The notes beneath the pieces are model-generated. The model did no database searches and was not told where the DNA came from. It was given only the letters and a program-made list of their open reading frames with translations. This document shows, piece after piece, positions 20,400-28,145 of a DNA stretch of 28,145 nucleotides; the stretch's first letter is position 1; each line of letters begins with the position of its first letter. A program made the position numbers and the translations under genes. This stretch comes from Pseudevernia furfuracea (lineage: Eukaryota > Ascomycota > Lecanoromycetes > Lecanorales > Parmeliaceae), in assembly GCA_022315425.1 (NCBI GenBank), contig JAIUPT010000049.1, positions 1 to 28,145 of the forward strand, in the 5' to 3' direction.

Positions 20400-22830
20400 T
20401 TTGATAAACAGTCTTTTTAAACCATTTAGAAGATTACGATAATACGTGTTTAGTAGAGAAGGGGAACGGAGAATATAGAATTATTATTTACGCATCTATG
20501 CTTGTCTTCGTCGATAAGAATATTAAGATTGCTTGACATTTTATACTCTTATATTATAGCTTCGTAATGAATAATCACGTGCATATTTGAACGACGCTGA
20601 TCGTTTGTGAACTCTTAAGCTTTTTGAGATACACGGGTCTTAGATAGACTGCTTGATTGCGTCTCATTTCTCACTTCGTCTTCGATAGATAATAGAATCG
20701 CGTTGGCTGATTCAATGAAGTCTCGTCGTATAGGTGTTGCAGAGCGCGATCGAGGATTATTATTTGCGACAACGACGACAAAGCTTAGTAGTATTTGAAA
20801 ATAACTTCTGACTTTCTTGATTACTGTCATTAGTTGAGCTCGCTCTTTTAACTTATCTATTATAAGTAGAAATGTACTTCTGATAATAAAAGCAAAAACA
20901 CGAATAATAAATTATATTGCGGTAAAGTCGTTTGAGTGTTAAGTCAAATGTGTTCGAACGGCGTTGAGATAATAAGACTGTATATGCTGCTCTCTTAGGC
21001 AGCAGAGAAGTAGAGCAGATATAATAACAATTCATCGCGCATATTCGAAGAGACTGTAACTCTTGAGATGATATAAAGAAGATTGAATACGCGCAAAGTC
21101 AGAAGCAAAAGATCAATTTCGAAGTGCGATAACATAGACAGTAACATCCGTTGTGATAAGAATAATCTCTAAAAGCAAATAATGCAGTTGCTTATAAAGT
21201 TCAGCATACTTCGAATAAGTAGAATCGTTAGATCTTGTGAGAATAATATCGAGCGCTGAGATTAGTCGAAACAGCGCTGACTTCTCGAAGAGTAAGTCTC
21301 ACTTAGTCGCGAATATTTCACGTTTTGCTTTGATAGAGAGCGTGTTCATCTCACGTCTTTGCTATATCGTCTATCGATAAAATCTATTATGTTGAACAAT
21401 GTCGTAATCAAGATTATCACGACCTTCTGCGATAACGAGACAAGATCGATAGTCTAAGTTTGTTCTTTGTGATTTGAAACTCGTATTGACTTGCTGCTAT
21501 GATATATCATCAATAAAACATAGCGTGAAAGCACACACTCGAGTAGATTGCGATAGCTCGAGAATAATTCCCTTATTGAAAGAGCGGAGATCATGAAGTG
21601 AGTTAATAACATCATTAAAATTGCTATCGTGAGGATCAAGAGTCAAGAAAAAGACATTAACACGTCGCATACGTTCATGAAACTTGAAGATAGCTATTTG
21701 AATATAGACTTCTATTAAGCTTCTATATGCGTTACGATAAAGCTCAAAATCGTCGATAAAGAGAAGAAAAGACAACGAAAGACATTTAATATTATTCGCA
21801 CTGTTGAACTGATGATGAAAATAATCGCGAATATACGTTTTAATTTCAAGTTCTGTTCTTAGAGATGCAGATCAAGTAAGCGATTGTATTTATTCTTTCT
21901 CATTGAGAAGAGAACGAATTATTATCGTGTTAGTTGTCAAGTCGACTTGCGATAATAACGCTGAAGCATAATTCATTCTAATATCGAGATGTCGATTGAG
22001 AATAGCATCTTCCTTAATGAAAGAATATGAGTTTAACAAGAGTGCTTCATAACGTTCAAAATAATAGATCGTATAAAACGATGTGAAGATCTCGGAGTTG
22101 CGATAAGTATACTAAATCTTTATCTTAAGCTTGTCTTGTTCTTCGCGAGGAGTCTAATTTAGAAAATCAAGATCAACTTCTACAATGCGATTAAGATGAT
22201 AAAGAGAGTAGTTAGAATGAGAGCACTTATAGAAAATTCAATCGAATAAGAAGATAAGGTCTTGATTGAGATAACGAGCGAATCGTTTAGATATAGTTTT
22301 AATAGATGAGATTCAGATATGTAAATGTTATAGCTTCATCGAATTGCTGCGAAATTCATTAAGTTCAAAGTGCATCTTCTTCGTTAACTTAGAGCGTAAA
22401 ATGATTTAAAACAAGATCGCAGAGTCGAAGAAGTAAAGATACTCTCTAGAGATGTTCATTAACATATTTTTTCGTTGCTCTAATAGTGTAGACATCTTAT
22501 CGAGTGCTAATAATAATAGAACGCGTCTTAGAGATAGTTGCGATAGTTGACCCTTCGTTTGATTTCGTAATGTTATATATCTTGATGAAAGCGATTGAAG
22601 CAGAGGGTGAGACTCAAGCATACGAAGAATCTCTCGCAAAGTAGAGTATTATGTTTTAGACATATTAGTCTCTTTACACTATAGGCCAAGTGCGAGAAGA
22701 AATGAAATGAAATCTTCGTCACGTATTCTAGATTGCGACAACGTCTCGAAGAGATCGTTAGAGAGACGACGTAATTGTGAAGGTAGCATATCTGATATGT
22801 TTTAAAACGATGAACTTGCGAGTATATTCT
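20400..22830 (-). pseudogene. Degenerate large transposon protein gene (Tnp2/CACTA-like resemblance)
   Basis: Reading the minus strand through its stops gives segments in consistent order: L-P-S-Q-L-R-R-L (about 22795-22770) with R-D-E-D-F-I-S-F-L-L-A; L-E-S-H-P-L-L-Q-S-L (about 22610); F-I-D-D-F-E-L-Y-R-N-A-Y-R-S-L (about 21760-21715); L-D-P-H-D-S-N-F-N-D-V-I (about 21640); C-A-F-T-L-C-F-I-D-D (about 21520) then a TAG; S-Q-R then C-L-V (21470-21430); L-D-I-I-L and L-Y-K-Q-L-H (21260-21180); H-Y-E-A-I-I (20555) and N-L-N-I-L-I-D-E-D-K-H-R (20515). I recall this order from large proteins of Pezizomycotina DNA transposons, where several D/E/S positions here are normally glycine or proline. That identification is from memory and moderate. 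Many stops; not functional. The 5' end probably lies above 22.9 kb but is unreadable. Confidence 0.55.
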
Positions 22831-23637
22831 AAAATAATAAACTCGTAGCTTCGATCGTAGACTCTTTATTAGCGACCTGCTCTCGATTAAACTCAATTAT
22901 AGAGACAATCTCTTCGTCTTCGACTTGCGATAACACGTCTTTATACTAATCTACATGTTGAATATCTTCAAGATCGACATTCAAAGAAAGTTGTTAATTA
23001 ACGCTTTCGTTCTCTTTCTGATATTTAAGAGCTTTACGAATTCGCTCTTTAAGCTCGTCTATATTCTTTACGATAAAGTTAAAGATCTGCGATATAGTAT
23101 AAATAATATAAATATATTAAAATATTATCTCTATCTTCTGATTAGCTTGAATCAAAGGATTTCGCGTTACTATCGTTATCGCTTAAAGATATAATATTTT
23201 GCTCGCTGAATTTCAGCTTCTTTATCGAGAGCCCTTTATTCTTAAAATTGAGAACGTGAGAGAATATAAATCGTGTAGTTCGATCGTAAGTACGTGTGCT
23301 TCTATAAATACGCGATAATAACATCTTCTGAAGAATATTTCGTACAATAATCAAAGGCGTTACAGCTACGATAACGATCGTCTATCAAAAAAGCTTAAAG
23401 TATAATAAAATTTAGCGAGAAGTTCCTCGCAACCTCAGTCATCAAAGCATTTAGTTAGTCGCGTTTTCTCAACTCGCACACTATCTCTATAATAATTTAT
23501 TGTCTTATATTCTATATTTCACTCTTTTAATATCAAGAGTCGTTATCGCAATATCTCGAGCAAAAGTCTCTTCTCGCTTTAATACTATCTCGATAGTTCT
23601 TTTCAACTTCAATTAATTCTCACAGAGAAGCGCGACT

Positions 23638-23940
23638 GTGCTTGATGATCATTTTGACTCTATTATCGTAAGCAACACTACGATAAGTTCTCTTACAGAT
23701 TCTATTCTAATCGACAACTCATTTTCTACGTCTCAAACTTCGTCTTTCGATAATTCTACATTAGAGCGACAATCTCGATATTCGTCAATTCTAGTCACTT
23801 CTCGAGCACGACTTGCGATAGCGATCACTAACAAAAAAATAAGAAAGAGAAAGAGAAGTGATAAGGTCGCTGAAGAAGAGATAAAGAACAGTGATGATAT
23901 AGAGACGAAGCAGCGTCTTCTAGATCGAGTTATTCGCTGA
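23638..23940 (+). pseudogene. Ser/Thr-rich ORF fragment in the AT-rich block
   Basis: A 100-codon plus-strand frame starting with GTG, not ATG. It is Ser/Asp-rich and ends in a basic stretch (K-K-I-R-K-R-K-R) like a nuclear localisation signal. It contains no glycine and no proline, like the other frames of the block. It may be the front part of the same plus-strand transposon gene as 25100-25600. No family is recognised. Confidence 0.3.
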
Positions 23941-25099
23941 AATACATTCATATACTTTACGAATAATCTCTAAAAGAATATCGTTGAATAGGTCTACGGC
24001 AAAGAGATAGATGTGAACTCGAATAAGAAATAAACTACTCGATCTAAGATCTTCGACTGTGTGAAAGATTTTAAGAATCGAGTGATTGAGAATATGAAGA
24101 TCTGTTATCTCTCTTATAAGTATTAATAGTCTCTGACTTACGATAATAGTATCATATTCAGAAGCTTTTAGAAGCATTCGAATATTCGCGACTTGTCATG
24201 TACAAGACTCGTCCCTTACTGATATCGTTCTTTTAGAATATCTTTACTCCGCACAATTTCTTTTACGTGTGATACTTTATAAATAGATACGTTAAGTATA
24301 AAGATAGCACAGAGCTTGAACAATTCTATATGCGCTATAAGTATATTATCGTAAGCAATCTTCTGTGATCTATGCTTATTCTTAACTATCTATATCAATC
24401 TTGCGATCGAAGTTAAGCTCTTTATCGATTAAAAGACAGCGCAGACTAATATTGCGAATATAAGATAGAGACTTCTTCGATTCTATAATATTATTCTTAT
24501 TCATTTCGACTTCGCAGAGATAAATAAAACACAATTCAAAGAATTAAACGATCGCTATCGCAACGAGCGTAAGAAGAATAAATAGAGAGACGATTAAATA
24601 CTAAAGAACTGTTATGTGTCAATTAAGACTCTCTCAAAGACCAGCGCGATGACATAGCTGAGAACATATAACATATTGTTCGAGATTGTCGCAACTATAT
24701 ATAATAAGCTTAACTGACGTTGCTTAAGTTGTTTCGAAGTCTCTAAATTTGCGCAATTAACTAATACACATTGATATTTTAAAGTGATGACATATCTATA
24801 CTTTCTTCGCGTTGTAGCATCTTCTTCATATAACTATCAGATATTATCGCAATATGCTTATATAGCTATTATCTATCTTAAGCTCATCGAGTTTTTCTAT
24901 AGATAACAAAATCGACGAATTCTCTATCAAGACATTTACTCACTAACTCTCTTTCAACTCACTTTCAACTTCTTTCGTATTTCTTATCGTCCTTTTTATA
25001 TTACTTTATTTCACTTATCTATATCACACTTAATATCTTTATTTCGCCTCATAAGAATCTTAAATTATTATAATAGATGTTAAACGCAGCTTACTCGCA

Positions 25100-25600
25100 G
25101 ACGCTATTATCGCAATCAGCAAGCAAAAGAAGATCAAGTAGAATTCTAACGAAGATAGTGAGAGCGACTCGACTCGTCGCGGGAGTCGTAACAAGAACTT
25201 CAAAGTTTTTAATGTTACGACTTCTCTGCGAGGTACACAGTCTGCGAAAAATCAAGGCAAAAAGATCTCGACGCAGAAATTCCTTATAGAAGTTCTAATT
25301 TCAATGAAGGAGCAGAGTAACTCACAACATGAACGAGTTATTTTCATAGACAATAATACTAAAGAGTTAAAATTCTATCTTTATCGTAAGATCGAAGAAG
25401 TAGAGTCTATAACTTATCTATAAGAGAAGTTTCTTCGAACATTATAGTCTGCGAGAGATTAGATCGACGTAAATGTACTTAATAGTACGCTTTCAGAGAA
25501 AGAGGTCAGTGCTATTAATATCAAGAACAATTATCATATATTTTCGACTCTCATCATTAGCAAAGAAGGACTTCGATTAAAGAATAATCTTGACGTCTAA
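25100..25600 (+). pseudogene. Broken plus-strand ORF at the end of the AT-rich block
   Basis: One frame reads through 25100-25600 with four internal stops (one near 25138 and three in 25420-25465) before its terminal TAA at 25598. The readable part is Ser/Asp/Lys-rich and then helical (S-T-Q-K-F-L-I-E-V-L, H-E-R-V-I-F-I-D-N-N). Three of the stops are TAG, the product expected from C-to-T change in CAG. I do not recognise the protein; it is probably the second gene of the transposon complex. Confidence 0.45.
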
Positions 25601-25776
25601 CCCTAGTATTCTCGGGCTTTGCCTGGCAAAACCCATCCGGATAAATTTTTCATTGGTGGAACAACGTTTTCCGGATCGACCGCTAGCGGCAGGTTTTGCC
25701 AGGCAAAGCCTACCTTGGCAATGACCGCCAGCGACGTTCACCATAAAGATTTGCATGCAGTCTTCGTCGCTGAGCT
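25599..25776. repeat. 178-bp hairpin-rich repeat, copy 1
   Basis: Contains perfect 19-nt inverted arms GGCTTTGCCTGGCAAAACC (25615-25633) and its complement (25692-25710), each itself nearly palindromic. Between them lie ATCCGGAT, TCCGGAT and CCGCTAGCGG (25680-25689). Downstream there is a CAGCGACG (25729-25736) / CGTCGCTG (25765-25772) stem. It aligns without gaps to copy 2 at an offset of exactly 380 bases, about 86% identical by hand. A minus-strand frame (25577-25783) is open in both copies. Confidence 0.9.
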
Positions 25777-25978
25777 GTTTCAAGACATAATCGAAGTCAT
25801 CGTCGCCTCTTTATGCAGTCTGAAAAGACTTTAGAATATTTTTGATCGACACGATTATTTGGTGAGGAAAGCGTGCGACGAAGCGTCAAGCCCTCGATAA
25901 GGCTGAGTCTGAATTCTATTTAGAACTTCTTACACCTAAGCATTCAAACACCTACTTTGAGATCGTCGATTGAACATT
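25777..25978. other. Spacer between the two hairpin repeats
   Basis: About 200 bases of mixed composition. I see no gene and no clear continuation of the repeat. Confidence 0.4.
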
Positions 25979-26156
25979 AACTCTAGTATTCGACGGCTTT
26001 GCACTGCAAAACCCATCCGAATAAATTTTTCATTGGTGGAACAACGTTTTTCGAATCGATCGCTAGCGGCAGATTTTGCAGTGCAAAGCCTCCCAGGGCA
26101 ATGACCGCCAGCGACGTTTATCATAAATATTTGTATACAGTCTTCCTCGCTGAGAG
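25979..26156. repeat. 178-bp hairpin-rich repeat, copy 2
   Basis: Arms GGCTTTGCACTGCAAAACC (25995-26013) and the complementary 26072-26090 (18 of 19 pairs). Relative to copy 1 the three central positions differ in both arms in a way that keeps pairing. Many other differences are C-to-T or G-to-A, as if this copy were more heavily mutated. The minus-strand frame over it remains open. Confidence 0.9.
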
Positions 26157-26232
26157 CATTATTGACTAGAATAGTGATGCTGAGAGTATTATAGACTGGA
26201 ATAATAACTAAAATAGTGATGCTGAAAATTGC
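26157..26232. repeat. Degenerate short repeats before the minisatellite
   Basis: Two copies of AATAGTGATGCTGA (about 26170-26183 and 26213-26226) separated by related AT-rich sequence, probably eroded repeat units. Confidence 0.5.
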
Positions 26233-26316
26233 GACACTCAATGGGACACTCAATGGGACACTCAATGGGACACTCAATGGGACACTCAATGCGACACTCA
26301 ATGGGACACTCAATGG
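26233..26316. repeat. 12-bp tandem repeat GACACTCAATGG, seven units
   Basis: Seven consecutive 12-nt units, six identical and the fifth ending GC instead of GG. The unit length is a multiple of three and it contains no stop codon in any plus frame, so all three plus frames stay open. Confidence 0.95.
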
Positions 26317-27637
26317 CAGTGGTCTCAGCAGTGGTCTCAGCATTGGTCTCAGTATTGATCTCAGCATTGTTCTCAGCATTGATCTCAGCATTGGTCTCAG
26401 CATTGATCTCAGCATTGGTCTTAGCGATATTCTCAGCAGTATTCTCAGCAGTATTCTCAGCGATATTGGTCTCAGCGGTATTCTCAGCGCTGGTCTCAGC
26501 AGGCAGTGTTCTCAGCAGTATTCTCAGCGGTATTGGTCTCAGCGGTATTCTCAGCGGTGGTCTCAGCAGGCAGTATTCTCAGCAGGCAGTATTCTCAGCA
26601 GTATTCTCAGCGATATTGGTCTCAGCGGTATTCTCAGCGCTGGTCTCAGCAGGCAGTGTTCTCAGCGGTATTCTCAGCGCTGGTCTCAGCAGGCAGTATT
26701 CTCTGCGGTATTCCCTGCGATAATCCCTGCGGTATTCTCAGCGGTGGTCTCAGCAGTATTCTCAGCGATATTCTCAGCAGTGGTCTCAGCAGGTAGTATT
26801 CTCAGCGGTATTCTCAGCGCTGGTCTCAGCAGTGGTCTCAGCAGGCAGTATTCTCAGCAGTATTCTCAGCAATGGTCTCAGCGGTATTGGTCTCAGCGAT
26901 ATTGGTCTCAGCAGTGGTCTCAGCAGGTAGTATTCTCAGCGGTATTCTCAGCGATGGTCTCAGCGGTATTGGTCTCAGCGGTATTCTCAGCGGTATTCTC
27001 AGCGGTATTCTCAGCGGTATTGGTCTCAGCGGTATTCTCAGCGCTGGTCTCAGCAGGCAGTGTTCTCAGCGGTATTCTCAGCGCTGGTCTCAGCAGGCAG
27101 TATTCTCTGCGGTATTCCCTGCGATAATCCCTGCGGTATTCTCAGCGGTGGTCTCAGCAGTATTCTCAGCGACATTCTCAGCAGTGGTCTCAGCAGGCAG
27201 TATTCTCTGCGGTATTCCCTGCGATAATCCCTGCGGTATTCTCAGCGATGGTCTCAGCAGTATTCTCAGCGATATTCTCAGCAGTGGTCTCAGCATTGGT
27301 CTCAGCACTGGTCTCAGCGGTATTCTCAGCAGTATTCTCAGCGATGTTCTCAGCAGTATTCTCAGCATTGGTCTCAGCGGTATTGGTCTCAGCGATATTG
27401 GTCTCAGCAGTGGTCTCAGCAGGTAGTATTCTCAGCGGTATTCTCAGCGATGGTCTCAGCGGTATTGGTCTCAGCGGTATTCTCAGCGGTATTGGTCTCA
27501 GCGGTATTCTCAGCGATATTGGTCTCAGCGGTATTCTCAGCAGTATTCTCAGCAGGTAGTATTCTCAGCGGTGTTCTCAACAGACAGTATTCTCAGCAAT
27601 AATCTCAGCACTAATCTCAGCATTGATCTCAGCAGTG
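26317..27637. repeat. 12-bp-based minisatellite (CTCAGC-type units) with higher-order repeats
   Basis: About 1.3 kb made of units of the form CTCAGC + NNTATT/NNTGGT. Most units are 12 nt; some are 15 (extra GGT) or 16 (extra AGGC or AGGT). Larger blocks recur: the block with TTCCCTGCGATAATCCCTGC occurs at about 26711, 27115 and 27215, and a block starting GCGGTATTGGTCTCAGCGAT occurs at 26881 and 27377. It is GG-rich, unlike the AT-rich DNA on both sides. Long stop-free frames across it (such as 26219-27127 from an ATG) follow from the unit sequence and need not be genes. Confidence 0.95.
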
Positions 27638-27771
27638 ACAGTAACAGTAACAGTAATAATAACAATAATAATAATAATAGTAATAGTAATAGTAATAGTA
27701 ATAGTAATAGTAATAGTAATAATAATAATAATAATAACAATAATAACAATAATAATAATAATAATAATAAA
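27638..27771. repeat. AAT/AGT/AAC trinucleotide microsatellite
   Basis: About 130 bases of CAGTAA, AATAGT and AAT units. Codons read Asn/Ser on the plus strand and Leu on the minus strand, so open frames here are trivial. Confidence 0.95.
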
Positions 27772-28145
27772 TTAATCTTAGTATTACTATTCTAGTTAAT
27801 CGTGATCTTTATAATATTATTTTAGTTATTCTTTTAATTAATAATACTCTTAATCTTACTATTTTAATTATCGTTTTAACTAATAATACTTATAATATAA
27901 GTTATAATTAATTATAATAAGTTAAAACTAGTTATAACTACGTGTAGTATTAATTACTATTAATTAAAAAGTTATTTAAATATTTATAAGTTTAGAATAT
28001 ATAAAGAATTAAAAAATATTAGTTTAAATATCTTATTTAATTAATATAATATAATTCAACTATATGTAGTTCGACTATATAAGTTATAATTAATAAAGAA
28101 CTAGTTCTAACTACGTATAGTATTAATTAATTGTTAATTTTGATT
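27772..28145. other. Extremely AT-rich tail with an internal direct repeat
   Basis: Mostly TTAATTA-like sequence without genes. A 31-nt stretch beginning AACTAGTT and containing ACTACGT is present at 27926-27956 and 28099-28129 with two mismatches, in a broader similarity starting with AGTTATAATTAAT. Confidence 0.7.

Larger units (their letters stand above)
18884..25600. other. AT-rich, RIP-like mutated transposon block
   Basis: Composition falls sharply from here. Hand counts: 21121-21600 has 5 CC+GG, 27 CG and 22 CA; 24301-24780 has 1 CC+GG, 23 CG and 22 CA. At the base composition of the first sample, about 29 CC+GG would be expected by chance. Frames on both strands are nearly free of Gly and Pro. 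This is the mark of C-to-T mutation on both strands of transposon DNA, as in repeat-induced point mutation, but with an unusual CpC context. No intact gene is present. Broken frames are listed separately. Confidence 0.85.

Noticed and set aside
26233..27637. CRISPR-like array
   Set aside because: Units are contiguous 12-16-mers without unique spacers, and the DNA is clearly eukaryotic. It is a minisatellite.
27549..27749. Poly-leucine minus-strand ORF
   Set aside because: It is a translation of the trinucleotide microsatellite.

Overview
The window looks like nuclear DNA of a filamentous ascomycete (Pezizomycotina, perhaps Dothideomycetes; the class is a guess). Genes carry short GT-AG introns of about 49-65 bases, several with CTAAC- or CTGAC-type branch sites. 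The protein families are typical of these fungi: a 2OG-Fe(II) oxygenase-like protein, F-box, BTB, ankyrin, a serine-rich cupredoxin, a fungal cytochrome b561 and a C2H2 finger protein. The genome is bipartite: normal base composition up to about 18.9 kb, then an AT-rich, mutation-riddled block full of transposon remains.

Layout. 1-4.4 kb: the 3' part of a 2OG-Fe(II) oxygenase-like gene with a frameshift, a doubtful small membrane ORF, and an F-box gene with a frameshift, all on the plus strand. 4.6-5.4 kb: a broken BTB/POZ gene on the minus strand. 5.8-6.25 kb: the first copy of a ~430-bp dispersed repeat. 6.4-9.6 kb: two apparently intact, divergently transcribed genes for surface redox metalloproteins (GPI-type cupredoxin on minus, cytochrome b561 on plus), with a 309-bp inverted-repeat element between them. 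9.9-10.2 kb: a second small inverted-repeat element. 10.4-12.1 kb: an ankyrin-repeat pseudogene split by the second copy of the dispersed repeat. 14.0-15.15 kb: an intact C2H2 zinc-finger gene on minus. 15.2-17.7 kb: no recognisable gene.

17.69-18.88 kb: a 1.2-kb element with ~64-bp terminal inverted repeats, lying exactly at the edge of the AT-rich block. 18.9-25.6 kb: AT-rich transposon relic; the minus strand holds a degenerate large transposon protein gene and the plus strand a second broken ORF. 25.6-26.16 kb: two gapless 178-bp copies of a hairpin-rich repeat. 26.23-27.64 kb: a 12-bp-based minisatellite with higher-order repeats, followed by an AAT/AGT microsatellite and an extremely AT-rich tail.

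Main points of interest. (1) The AT-rich block has almost no CC/GG dinucleotides while CpG and CpA remain, so if it reflects RIP (repeat-induced point mutation) it has an unusual CpC preference; glycine and proline codons have largely vanished. (2) The two hairpin repeats differ by coordinated changes that keep the arms complementary. (3) The minisatellite has escaped the mutation that destroyed its surroundings. Only the cupredoxin, b561 and C2H2 genes look fully functional; the other genes carry frameshifts, through either decay or assembly indels.
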